Source: Leptoclinus maculatus (lineage: Eukaryota > Chordata > Actinopteri > Perciformes > Stichaeidae). Taken from it: a stretch of 64,000 nt of DNA. The stretch is from positions 14,077,813-14,141,812 of the forward strand of contig JAVDOI010000003.1 in the NCBI GenBank assembly GCA_032191485.1. The letters run 5' to 3'. The translations under genes were made by a program, and so were the position numbers. The notes beneath the pieces are model-generated. The model saw only the letters and a program-made list of their open reading frames with translations, was not told the DNA's origin and did no database searches. Below, one piece after another: positions 24,701 to 39,700 of the stretch. Position 1 is the first letter of the stretch, and every line of letters begins with the position of its first letter.

Positions 24701-27700
24701 CTTGACACACCTGGACACAAACTAACCCTCTGCAGCATTAACAACACAACACTGAGCTCTAGAGAGTGAACATACATTGGGGCTTATTTTAGCACTGTAG
24801 TATAAGAGTAAAATATATGTAAAATGTGTTTTTTTCTGGACCTTGGCTGCACATATATGCTCTGCCAGGTCAACTCTGGTCCAGTGGATGCGTTGAGTAA
24901 TTGGTTCTGCACCAAATAATTAAGCCGAAGTGAAAATGTAAATGGTAAATGCTCTTGTGAAATCCATGTCATGCATAATTCATTTGTTACAAACAAATGT
25001 GTGCAAACAAGGAGCCGTTCTCACAATTATCTCTAGAACAGAATACACTTATGAGGACATCATGGAGCATAACTGAGTAGAGTTGAGTGTCACCTCCATC
25101 TTGTCTGACATTTTACATGTTGTCTTAAAGGAATAGTTTTTGGTCTACACATTTGGGGATGTATGTGTGTGTTTTCTTTTCTTTTAAGTTTATTATTCAT
25201 TGGTAAGGTTTAGAGAAGCCCGTTGACTGAATCTTTCTTATCTTTCGGCAGGGCCAGGCTAACTGTTTCACCGTTTCCATTGTTTATGCCGCGCTAAGCT
25301 AACCGGCTGTTGGTGGTCGCTTCATATTAAACGTAAAAACATTTGTCGTCTAACTCACAAGTGTTTCTTTTCCCCCAAAAATGGTTACTTATTCTTTTTA
25401 AATTGACTGGCATACAGTTTTGTTTGCCTTCCTTCTTTTCCTCCTCGAACTTTCCATTTTCCATCATTCATAATTTGGGGTTTTCGCACTGTACGTAAGA
25501 CTGCTTCTAACCCTCAGGCACTTTCCTTTCATTTCTGCAGCACACAGCATTTTTCTTTTGCACTGTTAATCTGTCATTTCTTGATCTGTCTCTCTCCCTC
25601 CTCCCTCTGTCACTTAATGCTCTCAGTACTAATATATGTGTATGTGAGAGAGTGAGAAACAACAGATGTATTTGTTTGCTGAGACGTAGCCGCTCTGAGA
25701 GCTCGTTAAACACCAGATAAGAGGTACTCCTCAGCATGTAGTGGCAGCAACGGCGCCAGATAAATCTGCTTGATAAATCTGCTTGATAAATAAATCTAAT
25801 CATTTACCCTCTCTTCTTCTCTACCAGGAATCTGATGGAGAGATGCAGCATGACACGAGGTTAGCCACTTTCACTTTTACCTCCTCTCCTATCGGCAGTG
25901 ACACCACCACCACCACCACCACCACACCTCTCTCTCCTTCTTTTTGTTCTCTCCATCACTCCAATAACACCTCCTCCTGCTCCATTCAATGCTTAGCTCC
26001 GTCTCTCACTTTCTCTCTCACTCTCTCTCTCTCTCTCGCTCGCTCTCTCTCTCTCGCTCTCTCTGCCTCTCTGCCTACCAGCCTGTCTCCAGTCAGAATT
26101 AGAAGAGGCTTTTTCTAAATGCATGCCGCTCTGAGGGGATGCACAGGAACGTGAATATTGTGATCTTATCTGAAGAAAATGAGGCGAAAAGCATATAAAC
26201 GGTAAGGTGAGAAAGAGGAGAAGTGCATGCCTGGTTTTATTAGCTGCTCTGAGATAAGTATGTGTAGTTGATTTGTCACACTTGTAAAAAACAATGGTTG
26301 TTGGAAGTAGCTCTGCCATCCTGTCCATGTGTTGCATAGTCTAAGTGCTTTCACAGAAGGGTTGGGTATACTGCTGTGCATTCAACAGTGCAGTATGTTG
26401 GAGAATATGAATACATGTTGTGCAGCGTGTTCGAGTAAACTGAAGCTTTTTGTCACAGTAATGACAAAAAGAACTGCAGCATAAGAACTGAGGCTACTGA
26501 AGACTGTTTGGTTTGGCTGAAGTAAATCTGCATTTTCTTTTTGATCAGTCGATTCAGCTGTCATTTGGATTTTTATTGGCGTGAGAATAATGAGGCGGCA
26601 AATGTTTTCACAGCCCTCAATTAACTTTCATATTCATTCACTGGGCATGATGATACCACAGAGAGGCAATTATGGTTGAACAAGCACGTCATAAGAGAAA
26701 GTTGTTCTCATTAAACCTCACCTTGTATAGATTAAGAGAAGAGAAGGTAAATCCTGTTGTATTTGATTACACAATATTTCATGGAGTGAATCATGAAGTC
26801 TTCCTTCATATGTTGCCTTTAGGTGTCTTTATAATCTGCATGTCAGCATAACTTCATCATAACATCCAGAAGTCAATTGCTTTCACCCCCAGCAAGTGAA
26901 GAAACATTGATTTGTGGAGATGATCCCGGCTTCCTGTTACATAATTAAAGCAAACAGGACATTGAATAAGGGGGAGAGGGAAACTTTAGATCTTTGAAGT
27001 GAGTTTCAGACTTCCTGTGCAATAGGAAGCGCTTAAATGATCTGATGGAAAAATAAAACAAAAAGAAAAGTTTTTTTTGCAGTATAATAGGATGTAATTA
27101 ATGTATCATTACTTCAACGATGGCAGTACAATTAAAGTATCTTTAAGCTTTGCTACAGTACTGTACATGGCATGAGAGGCAATGCTAGTTTACAAATACA
27201 TTTTAAAGCATAATACATAACAGAAACCGGTTTCACAACCAAACTCCACATAAGTATTTGGTCATTCTAATAAGCCAAATACAGAAATGGATCCAGAATT
27301 AGAAGAAGTCTTGAAGGCTTCACCAAACTCATGCAGCAGCACACCATGCACTGCTCCTCCTCAGTTTTCTGAAATGATTCTTGTAATAGATAATAAGCCA
27401 CAACTTATCACCAGTGGCTGTTTCTGTTCTTTACTTGTAAGCTTATGGAGATTGATTGAGAACTAAATTGAGATCATCGCGCATTTACAAAGCAGCACAA
27501 AATCACTGTCCTCACATGCAGAATAAACAATATGAGACAGAGATTAAGAAAATCACATTAAGAGAATATAAACTGTAAAAAAAGTAATTTACAATATATT
27601 TGATTGTATCCTTTTCATGTAGGTAATTGAAACTTTGTAGTAAGTCATATTTCCCATCTTGTGCTAATTATAATATATGGGAGATTGCTGTAATTCCTTC

Positions 27701-30700
27701 TTTTAGATGGTCAATATACTTCTAATGAGGGGATTTGCTGTTCTGTTATCTTGTTCCAGTCAGACAATGAAAATGTACTTTGAACTTAAGGCACAAATTT
27801 AAAACAAAGGTCACTGTCAAACTGAAATGGAAAGCTGAGATTGGTGATGGGCAAAGGAGTGCGTTATGATCTTAAAAATGGATACTGTGCCTCTTGAGTC
27901 AAAAGAGGCTTACTGAAAATGTCACTTCTCTTATAGTTTCTCTTAGCAAGAAAAAAAAATGATTCTCGCCTGTCCAAGTGTCAAAGAATGTCAATGCACT
28001 TCCATGAGTCTAAGGGTAGTGGAAGTTTCTTTGTGTAGGTGTAGGAGCACATACTATAGCTGCTAAGTTTAGCTTTGGATAAACTGGGGACAGTGATTAA
28101 AAGATTAAAAACAGCCAGCTCATTAAAAAGCATGAAGAAAAAAAGTTTTGGTTTCACTTGACTTGCTTTGACTTTTAATTAGGTCTCTACAAAATGTTTC
28201 CACTGACCTTCATCAGCTGTATCTACCCATGATCCACTTTGCCTACTGGGCCTTTCTCTGACTTTGAGGAATATACCTAAAGAGGCTTTTTTATTTGTTC
28301 GTCTCTCTCGTATTTCCCCTAAGCTACGTACGTAGCTTCCAAAAGCAGATGCTATACGAAGGCTCCCTTTAGGTTAGCCCGGGGCAGTTTACCACCTCCC
28401 CGCTATCTCATTCTTCTGTCTAATTATTTCTAAGACGATGAGATCAGAGATTTATGCGGGAGTAATTTGTGAGGGTGGACTACTGTAGCATCTGGAAAAT
28501 GGTTGATGAGGGATCTGCCTTGGAGGGTACCCAAGGGGTTGCCTTTGTCTTTGAGTGTGCACGTGTATCTGTATTCTCTGATTCAGTCACATGTCTAAGT
28601 CTTAAGGCTCCGTCTTTCTTTGACTTCCCACCTCACCACCCTCCTCGCTCCCTGGACTATTGGAGATACGCCTGTCTGCCACAGAGCATTTATAAGGCTC
28701 TGTCAAAACAAAACAGGACAGGGTCAGTGGAGCAACGTAAGCCTCTGGAGTGCCCATACAGTAAACACAAAGTCTATGTGCGTCAAAAGAGTAAAATCTG
28801 TGTTTTTTATCGTCACATATAACATACAGAGGATAGAGCACTTCAACACATGGGTTTAAATGTAATCTCACTGTCTCCACACAGGCTATTTTAGCTCTGA
28901 TTAATTATTCTTTCTTTGTTCTTGCAGCGTATTAATGCATCAGCTTTAGTTTTGATCCCTCTTGTTCAGGGTTCATGGTTCAGATACTGCTCCTATTACA
29001 TGATTTGTTCTCCGGCCTCTGTTGTGTGTGTCAGGATGCAATAAAACATGCCCTTTCACCAGACAAGAAGCATTTCGTCAAACACCCACTGCACTTTAAG
29101 AGCTACATGTTGGACAAACTGAGCACCTATTGCAACCCATTACACCTCAATAAATGCTTGATTGCACCCTGGAGTGCTGTGCATGCTGCTGTATGTTCAG
29201 CCTACATGCACACAAAGCTCACCAACCCCTGGCAGCCTCCTGCAGTGTAATGCATGGTGGATTTCCAGATGTCCACCCTGGGCTGGGATGATAAAGAGAA
29301 AAAAAGCCTTGAAGGTGAAAAGCGCAGGATCCTTTCTTCAAAGGCAAAATTTGGTCATCATGGCCCTTTGTACTTCTTTGTGCTCTGCAGTGCTGAGCTG
29401 AACTACTGTGTGCTGTGAAGCGGCAAGGTGCTGTAAACTGAAGCCTCTGAATTCAGATTCAGAAGTTGTGTTTAGTAGTTTATTCAGTCCTCTGTAATGT
29501 TTTGTTATAGTGAAACGTTTTCATAAGAATGTGGTTTGCAAATATATATAAGAGTATGATGTATGTTAATTTGCTGTTTTGCAGTCACTATAATCAACAT
29601 TTGTATATGAACAATTGATCACAGAACAACTCGATTGGCAAAGGAGTTGCTTGTAGTGAAGAACCCCCTGAGAATGATCACTGCCTGACCTGCAGTCCCC
29701 CTCAGCTCTATAGAGATTTTTATTGTACTTCATTGTTTTGTTTTTCCAGCCTGCAATTTTACTGTTTTGGTTCAGTTTCACAAACTCTCATCGTCCGCGG
29801 GAAAAAAAGCTCTGAAAACACACTGTGCACTTCCTGCCCGGGAAGCAAACAACATACAGGCAGTTACAAACTAGCTGGTGAACATAGTGGAGCATTTAAC
29901 AGCTAAAGAGACAAATATCTATCTCAATAATTGGTCAAAAAACAAGAGCTAAAAGGAGAGCCAATATTGTACAAGGAAAAACAACTTCAAATGGATGTTA
30001 CTCTGTGCCTGCTGGATGCATAGATTGGCAACTGTTTGCCGTATTAGCGTAAAAGGTATATGTCAATGTGTGTTACTGCAGATTTAAATGACTATACATT
30101 TTGAACAAAGCTATCGGCCAACTACAAATAAGATTAGATGCTTTTTATTGATCTCAACCAGGGAAATTGAAGAGTACAATTAGTGCAAGTAAAACTGAGG
30201 CTAATGGGGATGCCATTAGTTTGACAGGTATTTGGTCATAAACCAGGACAAATTAACATCGTGCCGCAGGATGATAGTCCTATAGAAGAAAAGTTAAGGG
30301 ATCAAAGTTATTACCTGTCCTGAGGGGGACATGAATGTCAGTACTAATGCACGGCTAACCAATCTAATAGATTAGAACAGACCAACATGGCCATCCGTAT
30401 GCCGCTAGCATGGCTAAAAGCTAGAATACTCCAGTATGGGCATTTACCACGTCTAAAATGAAGCATAAAGAATGAAGCTAGAACTGTGACAGTCTCGTTT
30501 CTCTGCCAGCCGGAGAGAGCACGGGCATGTCACGACTGTGTTGTCGTGGCAACCCCAATGAGGACTGAACTCATTCTCTTTGAGAGAAATTTAACAATGG
30601 AGAAATCTCCACACACACACACAATGTATAGATGCATCTCTCTCTCTCTCTCTGTGTCTCGCTATTGTTTGAATGGTTATGAAGGGGGGAAGAGCGCACT

Positions 30701-33700
30701 GAACCGCTGGCCTTCAGCGGTCACACATTTTGTTATTACATACAATATGGTACAGCAATATGAAACATAAAATCTGTATCAAGTTTACTTCATTAATGTC
30801 ACCTTTTTTACTGCCAGGGCAGCTATTGTTAAAACGACAAAAAGGAGGTCAAAGTTAAGCAGATCTCACAATTGTGCCCTGGGCTAAAGAGAGAATTGAC
30901 TTTAGGACAGCTGGAGTTGTTTTTCTTGACGAGAAGGGAGACATCTTTAAAGTAATAGGGGACTTGAACTGAATTCGACCTGATGAATCTGAAGTCAATC
31001 TTCAGACGACATTGAAGGAAGGATTCTTTTCATCCTTTACACATAAAGAAACTTGCACAATGTCAAGATAAATCTTTTGTGCGTGTGTCGATAAAAGTGA
31101 AACTCAAGACAACCAAATGGTTGAGCTGTTTATTGTCTACATTATTCAGAATGCGTAAAAAAAAGCTTGTTGAATTGAAGGTGAATTGTGATTCAAACCT
31201 CTTTCTCTGGGGCATGCAGTCTTTCTAGAAAACATTTCTGGTTGATTATATTTTATTTCATACACCGTTGTGAGCAGGACTGAAAAAAAGATGAAGTTAG
31301 TGTTAAGCCCAAGGCCTCAGTCTGATGATCACTCAGTGATCATTCAGTGACTCTTCACAGGGAAACACAACCCACAATCTGAAGCTATATTTTGTCTTTA
31401 TTTCGTCCATTACTGGGTGTCTCCCTCCATTGTTGGACATTTTCTATTTACTTGCATTAACAAATATGATCGACAAATTCAAAGAGACAATAGAGAAATG
31501 TCTTAATAACTTAAAACAAAAACTCGAACAGGGAACAACATTGCATGAATTTGAATGTTTGTCAGGACCTTAAAGAGACAGAAAGCTGAAAAGAGCTTTT
31601 ACAAGGACCCCTTTAATTAATATGGGGCTTTAAAAAACATTCAGAAACCAATTTCTATGTTGAGAAGAATAGATTATTTTATAGAGTACTTCAGCAATTT
31701 AGTATTATATGTCCATAAAGTCGGGTAACCTGCAAGATGCAGATGGAAAATATGACTTTTAGTTTATTGTATGGGTCAAGGTAGAGCCCAGACTTTCCAT
31801 GCTGCAACTTTATATCGTCCTTGCTCAGGAAACTCTCTCCAGAGCCACAAGACATTATCTAATTGGCCAAAATAATGTCTAAAGTTGACAGTTAAACCTG
31901 TTGCATGTCACGATAGTCATACCCAGTATCTCATGTTGTGCTGTGACAGACGGTGATCCAGTCAATGCAAATATATCTTGCACTATGCAGCATAATAAAG
32001 TAGTTTTAAATTAGACTATGAGGAGCTGTGAGCTGACAGTAGCACACTGTAGTAAGTATGGTTTGGCAGCAGTAAGTTACAGATGGGGGTTGCAATTTAT
32101 TAAAGCTTCTCTATCGTTTTAGTCTGCTGCCACGTGAAGCTTTTCCATCGAGGACAAAATGGCTTTTATGTCACTTAGCTTAAAGACACTGTGGTGAAAA
32201 TGGTATTGACTCACTTATTGGGGACTGAAAGAGAATATACTAATCAGAGGTTTCAATTAACTCCTATTCTTAAAATCATGAAGGATAGATTCACATTTGT
32301 TTAAAGTCTGTCTTTAAACAATAGTCAGAAGCCCATATACATTTAGCATGTAGCAGCGAACGTGCTGTTACATACTGGACAATATGCTAAAGTGATGGTA
32401 GACAAAGTCTACAATGTGAGGCTTCCACTTTCTGAATTATTAATTCTGAATTAGTCAAACAGAGGCTACATAGCCCTGAACTGCAAAACAGACACACACC
32501 ACAGTAAGTGTGGTAAAGCTCCCCCTGTAGGCTCCCTGGAATCAGGAACAGTGTGAAATATGCTCACAAATTGTCAAAGTGTATTGACCGCTTGCTGTTT
32601 CCTCTGAAGCGTGTCACATATATACGCACACATATGCTGCTACTCTACACAAATACAACTTTAATGCTATGACTGACGTGCCAATAACAGGGCCAAGGAT
32701 ACATGAAGGAGCTGGAGGGAGTGCAGCAAGGGAAACAATGCTTTATCATTTAATTTATCACCAGGAACATTTTGTGTTTGGAAAACAGGATTATGGTCAC
32801 ACAGCCCGACAGTGAATTCAAACATATTTGCTGCGTGGTTCTGAACTGTGTTTGACATCATGGTCAGCTCCGATACTTCTGTCTGTTACTGTACATCAAG
32901 TTCCTAATTTAAACCCTCATCACAACTACAGTTAATCAATGCAAACGTTATCAATGACATATGATTTGATATAACTGCAAATAAAAACCGATACTTCAGG
33001 CGTTTATTATAAGAAGTTAGAGTGCTTTAAAAGTTGTATTAGTTTCAAGGCCAACAGCTTCTTCCTTCTACACACTTAAGGTCGAGTCTCTTTTGATATG
33101 TATAGAAACTACAGGAGAGGTACACAGCATGGGGATTGCTCCTCAGTTGCAGCTCTTGTCTTCAGGCAGCAAACTGTGTTGACTAGTCGTCATCATTGCT
33201 CTGGTGACTTAATCCACAGAGCTGTTTTTCTGGCCGCTGGTAGTGGAGCATTGCACAAGAGACTGTTGTATTTCTGGAGTCTTGCATCAGAAGAAATACA
33301 CAACTCAAGTAAAGCCTCAACCACTGTGGTAGACCATACCACGGAAGAAAAATTGTTAAATAATGTTGCTAATTATCACCACTTCTGCTCTTGGTTGGTC
33401 TCTTTTGGCTTTGAGGCTGTTTGAGTTACGCAGCATTTGAGGAATAATTCTGGTTTGTTGAAACTCGGGTCTTATCTTTCCTACTGCATTATTTTTACAT
33501 TAAGTTAATTGCTAAGGTCTGGGAAGGCAGTCACATTGCTAAAATAAGACAAGCGAGGCAAGTCAGACAATCGCACAATCGCCCAGGTTAGCCAAACTCC
33601 TTTGGAAGAGAACAGAAGGGAAATGTTAAAATGATTACTCATCACAGCTTACGACACAGATGTCCTGGTTCAACTTTTACCAAACTTACTGAAGGTTTCC

Positions 33701-36700
33701 TTTGCAATGAGGCAGTATTACCAACATTATGGGTGTTTTCAGTTTCCGTTCTCCCTACAAATAAGGTGGTGAAACATTGCCGCTGTATTGCATTTGACTT
33801 TGATACCGTCTAGTGTCATTGTTGGTCACTTTCCAACTTGATCACAATCTTTCCTTCCTCTCAAGTAGCAGTGTGCGTTACCAAACCATAGGAATGCTAA
33901 GTGTTAAAATGGCACGTTGTGTTTTTATGGGGGTGCCAAACTACATTTATCTTGACCAGACTCAGTAACAACCCAAAGTGTCCATGGGCTGCCTTACAAG
34001 TCATTGTTAAAAAATGAGTTGCATTTTTATTCCACCTAAATGCATTTAGTCTCATTTATAAAGCATTTAACATAGCTTTCATTTATGCAGAAATTCACTC
34101 ATGATTTAAAGATAAAACCTATTAGGAATTGGGTAATGATGGTTTGTCATTTTTTTAAAAAGTGGATCCCCAGAAAAGAAAGTTTGTGAAACACTGCTCT
34201 AAGCTGGAACATGAAGGCTTACAGTGGATACGGTGATTGTGTCTCTGTGAGCTGCTCACTTAAGAGCAGACTTCAGGAGGGATGGCACAGAGGCCATTCA
34301 AGTTTAATGTCCTCATTTGGTCATTGTGAATAGTATATCTGGTAGGCAGTGGCCACTTTGCTCACCTCCCGTAGCTCAATTCTAGTAAATCAACCTGCGG
34401 GCACCATTAGGGGCTCCCCATTGTAGATCCAAGATGGATGCTTGCTGCTTGTTGTGACCTTTAGCGGGTTCCACATTACGTTTTTGTCATTTGACGTTCG
34501 TACCATGAAAGAGAGAAAGTATACAGGCAGAGTGGGTGGTGGAAACTGCCTGAAGTAGGTTATAGTCTGCAGCAATACAACAAAACATTTGTTGTAATCC
34601 CTGTAGTGTGCATTGTCTGATTATTATGACAAGGTGTAACACATTGGGAAAGTTTTTTCAGGTAAACACTGTTGAGAGGAGAGTGTGCTTGATTTACATA
34701 TCTGTTCCTATTTTGAGTTTCTCTGACAGTGTAGAGACAGCAGTAAGCCTATCACGAGGTTCTCTGAGGATTTAGATTTGTTACTTTATGTTGATTGTGT
34801 TTTCCTTGCCAAACAAAAACCTGGGGCCCTGAGATCTGCTGTTTATCCCCTGGGGGGAGGTGTTACAGTGAGGGTACAGTGTTTGGTATGCACCGCAGGA
34901 AGGTGTGTGGTAATGTCTGTACATGTGAGGATGGGTTCTATACAACAACACTTGCTCTTTCCCTCTGTGACTTGCAGATAAGAAAATGGCTACTGCCACC
35001 ATATTAACATTGTTTCCAGAAACTGCCATTGTTTCCTGAGCCAGTGTTGAAGGGAGATAAAAAAATAATAAGTAGTGGTGCCATTAGAAATTGCGGCAGG
35101 CGACAAAACATTTGTTCCAGTTTGTTGTTGAACTGCTACCCTGCCACTCTGCACGGACTGATAAGCTGTGCTGCTGGTCTCTATTTATGCATTTATGCTT
35201 ACTTGGCTTTTAAGGACAAGACATATTGGTGTTTAAAAGGCAAATATATGCACTTATGGAAATGTCTGCGCTCCAGTTATGTTATATATTTTTGGTGGTA
35301 AATTGACAGTTCGCTAAGCATCGCCCCCGTCATTTGTTCTTTATTGTTTTCATTTTTAAACATTAAGTTTCACTTTAAATGTTACCATAGAAAAGGCCTC
35401 AGGGGTGAGGACTAACAGATGTGTTTGGCAAACATAACTGGTTTGGCTGCTGTTGCTGGGGTGAAAACTTGCCCAAATCCAACAAAGAACACCTCAGAGC
35501 CACTCACATTAGCCTAAACTCTGATATCATCCAGGACCTGCTTCCACACAGTGAGGAAAATACTACACAGGGGTTGTGCTAGTTGTGAATGGACCTTTAA
35601 TGTAACCTAACCCCACTAAATGTAGTCAGCTAATGAAATGCTCCTTGGAAGTAATGCACGATTAGGTTACTGCAGTAAACTAGTTAGCTGGACGTGCTAT
35701 TGTTTGCAGCTCACATGGGAGCAGATAAGCACAGTGTTTAATCCATTCCTTTTACTTTTTCCACTTGTGTTTTTTGGTTTTGGAAAGGCTAAAACAGATA
35801 CACCACCAAACTCTTAATGCTCTTACTACAGCTCGCTACTGGCTGCTTCAACATGCGGAAAAATCTATTAATTAATTTAATAGATCTTATATTTTCAGAT
35901 GCAATTATTTGACATTTTATGATTTTTAACACCAAAATAATAGCTAATAGGCATTGATATAAACAAGACCCATTAAATGCATCTGCATAAAGCAATTATG
36001 ATCATTCTGGCATCAAATGCTTGCTAGTGGCAGGTAATTAAGTTCTTACGGCGCAGGAGACCTGAGTTCAAAGCCCTAGAGATGATGAAGGATGTAAATC
36101 ACACACACAAATTCATCATAACACTGATTCATTGAGGAGTAACCTCTCTGGTCAGCTGGTCAATAACTCACTATTCCATAAGGTCCTGTAGGTTGTGGTG
36201 GCTGCATTCAATTGTTCCCAACAAGAGAGAAAAGTAAATGATGAAAAGGCGGCTCAACTGATGAAAATATGTTGTTGTAGTTTTCGCAGTGTAACTATAG
36301 TGTTGGTTGTATTTTTTTAAATGTGTGCACATACTTGGATGGATTGCAGAATTACAGGAAGAAGATGTGTGTGCGTTTATCTTTCAATAGGAAGAGCAGA
36401 GTCCAGAGTTCAACTGGACGCGCAACAATTCAAAGTATTGCATGCTATTTAAGTGTGTTCACTGAACTTATCTAATTGAGCCCCCTGCTGTGCTTCGTCA
36501 TACCAAACTGGCTCATGTTCTCAATGCACCCAAAAATCTCTGTTTTTGTCTGGAGTCAACAGAACAAAATGTGCTGCTAAATCTGTGGGACTTCAAAGCT
36601 GTTTTTCTCTGCTCTCTTGCCAGGGTCATCACAGATAGCCAACTCCTATCTGCCTCCCCAGGCAAGACTTAGAGCTTTCACTGTTGGTTTGTGGTTAGAG

Positions 36701-39700
36701 TTCAAACTTGGCTTCAACATCCAGCCGACCAGCAGCAAGCAGCAGAGGCAACTATACACACATGAGACCCGAGGCAGAGAGAAAAATATGAAAAAGATAT
36801 ACATTGGCAAAACTGCCCTCAAAACACAGAGAAATGGTTGCAAACATCAGAAAAGAAGGTAAGATGAGTCAGTCTGGGGAGTGTTTTAAACTCCAAACAT
36901 CAGCCTCATTCATTCATTTTGACTAATGGAAATGGATTCTCATCGGGAGGTCATGACCATTAAAAAGCCATTAAAAGCATAATGTTGCATCTATTCATTC
37001 CCATCGTTCATCTTTATATCTCTTGTCTTGTATTAGCTGACATCTACATCCAAGTTGACGCTCTACTGCACTTAAGCAACAACAGTGTAATACATCTCGA
37101 CACAAATCCATTGTAGTATAACCCTAAAAAGAATTATCAATGGCTGTGCAGTCAGATTTAATTAAACTGGCATTACATAGTGATAAGAGCCCAGGGCAAT
37201 TTCCGCATGTTAGCTACTTATAATAGCTGTCTGGCTCTTTGCCATGTGATTTTACAACATCACTTGCAGGTGTTAGACAGCGGAGACGTTGTAAAGACTT
37301 TTTTTTGCTGTAGCGTCAGGCAAGCATAGTGGGCTGAAGCTGCAAACCTGAGCCCGTTGGATATATAAACTCTTCAATGACTCATCCATCTGTCCAACAT
37401 TTATAAAGGAACAATGCCACATTTTTGGGAAACACGGTTATTTGCTTTCTTTGCAAGAGAGAGATTTGAGGACAAATATTACTAGCAAACATGATGAAAG
37501 TGGTACCAGTCACTACACTCCACTTTCACAAAGAAATTTGCATATTTTTCAAATCATTTTTCTATTCCTTTAAAGTTTGGTGAATTTTTGTGCTGTTTTT
37601 GCACACCACTGGATGATTATTTACTATTCCAATGTCAGGGTCTACGTTAATGTGCTTATTTTTGCTTGGCTACTTATATTCAGACTTCTTAACGCTTGAT
37701 GAAGACTTGATTTGTGGAGATCTTCAACCAACCCAGATATTAAAAGGTAGTCCATCCCTCGTATTAACACAACACAGTCTATAAGTCTTTCTGTGGACAC
37801 CATATTCTCCTTCTTTACTGCCGGCTTCCTAATTGAGGCTCTGGGCCGAGGTGGACTTGGAGGTGCACTCATTGCGGCTGCTTTGTTGGCAGCGCTGAGC
37901 CATAAAACGTCTCCGTGAGCCAAGTATCCATCAGTCTGGCAAAATGCTAAATCCCCCAGAGCTCACATGGCCACTGCTCCCCATCTCTAGCCTTCCAACA
38001 TCCCCATCCATTCCGTCAGTCAGTCCCAGTCTGTGTGTTTTCATCCCCCCACACTCAAACCTGCATCAAATGACTGAAAATATTGCTCCCTGACTGGTAT
38101 GTCGTTGCTGTTGATGAGGGTGGTGCTGTTGAATCAGTGCTATTGTGGCCTCTCACTCACTTTCTCTTATGCTCTTTCTGTCTCTTTCATTCTACTTTTA
38201 AAGCTCACTCGCACACACACACACAACCATGGTCCATTCGATATTTTCTTCTTCTATGAATCACCCATGGTCTGTGTCTGGGGGCAAAACATCTTTTCCT
38301 ATTCTTTCAGAGGTTCAATAGCTGTTTAATGGGATTCACCAGTACAGCTATGGGAGCTCCTTTCCCAGCTTTGCTCCCTCCCTGTGAATGGAAAATGATT
38401 AGTGTTCCTTCTCCATCCATCTCCTCCTCCTCCCCATTGGACTTACTGCTTTACCCCTGCCTGGGACGTCTCTCGCTTCAAACTGAATTACACTCCAGCT
38501 GCAGTTCACCCCGATACCTCCCTCTCACACAAACACATATACTCTTTACTTTATAGTCTATGGCTTTCCTCCGCAATAACAGTACATAAGTTGTGTGACT
38601 GTGTCCTCCTGTTTTTTTTTCTCTCGTATGCACGTTCAGCTCTGTCCACGACCACAAGGATGACCTCCGTAAGCGACTGTCGTACACAACCCACAAACTA
38701 GAGATGGTGGAGACAGAGTTTGATTCCACTCGGCAGTACCTCGAGACAGAGCTGCGACGGGCCCAGGAGGAACTGGAGAAATTTACAGAGAAACTACGCA
38801 GGTGTGTGAGCACATGTGCATGACTCTGGGGGCAGCTTGCCTATTATTTATGCAATGCAGAACTGTAACTTCTCCATCAGGAAGAAACCCAGCAAAGTTG
38901 TGTAGGTGATAGATGAAGAGGGCTGCATGTCATTTAAAGGCCATGACCAGTGTTACTCAGCTCATTTGCAACCCAGTATCCTAAGTAATTAAGTCTATAT
39001 TGCTGCTCCAACTAATGCTGACATTCAGTGCAGGAAGTAGCGTGCTAATCCCAACCCTCTTGTCCTAGTTTTAAATATCTGAATGATAGGCAGAGCTTGT
39101 CGAAGACAAACTCAGGTCTTATGCTCTCCGTTAATCAGTGAACCATTTTCTTCCAGTGACACTCTTTTCATTTTCATTTACGTTACCTCTGTGCCAGCTC
39201 AAATCTCTTTCAGGTCTTTGTGTCACGTCCGAGGAGCAGATCGGAGACTCAAGTGCAGACAGACACGGGAGACGAGGTTGAGTAGAATGCTGGGTTATTT
39301 AATGAGCACCAAGCAGTCAAAAAACAGGAACTTAAAACAACTCCAACCGGGAGCGAGCAAAAACTGACAAAAAGGCAAAGTGACAAAAAGGCGAAGTGAC
39401 AAAAAGGCGAAGTGACAAAAAGGCGAAGTGACAAACCATGAGCAGACAGGGGGACGAATTAAGGACGATCTCACAACCAGCACAGGGAAAGCAGGGGAGT
39501 ATATATATATGTGTGGGGTGATTAGGAGATAGAAGGCAGCTGGGTGGACTGGGCAGGTGAGTAGGATGAGTGCAATCAGGGGAAACATACACACACAGAC
39601 ACAGGAACACAGGGGGCAAAGCCTAAACTGTGACAGTACCCCCCCCTCAAGGGACGGATACTAGACGTCCAAAGTCCAGAAAACACAAAAAAGGGCGGGC

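Larger units (their letters stand above)
21716..25828 (+). other. Proposed begain intron
   Basis: No coding signal. Holds a 16-bp-stem hairpin at 24116-24166, a diverged dispersed repeat at 25120-25330 and AT-rich DNA. Confidence 0.5.
25861..38639 (+). other. Proposed 12.8-kb begain intron
   Basis: No exon with paired splice sites and family match was found. It may hide an alternative short first exon. Contents seen are dispersed repeats at 29840-30060 and 37405-37575, the tail at 30126, and a (CT)n at 30638-30658. The rest is unremarkable AT-rich DNA. Confidence 0.5.

Noticed and set aside
25783..26118. 111-residue + frame continuing past the mini-exon
   Set aside because: After the GTTAGC donor the frame runs through (ACC)n and (CT)n repeats. 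Only the first 32 nt fit the splice phases.
28975..29250. 91-residue + frame after a possible acceptor (GTGTGTCAG)
   Set aside because: No donor in phase, no homology, and Cys/His-rich random-looking content.
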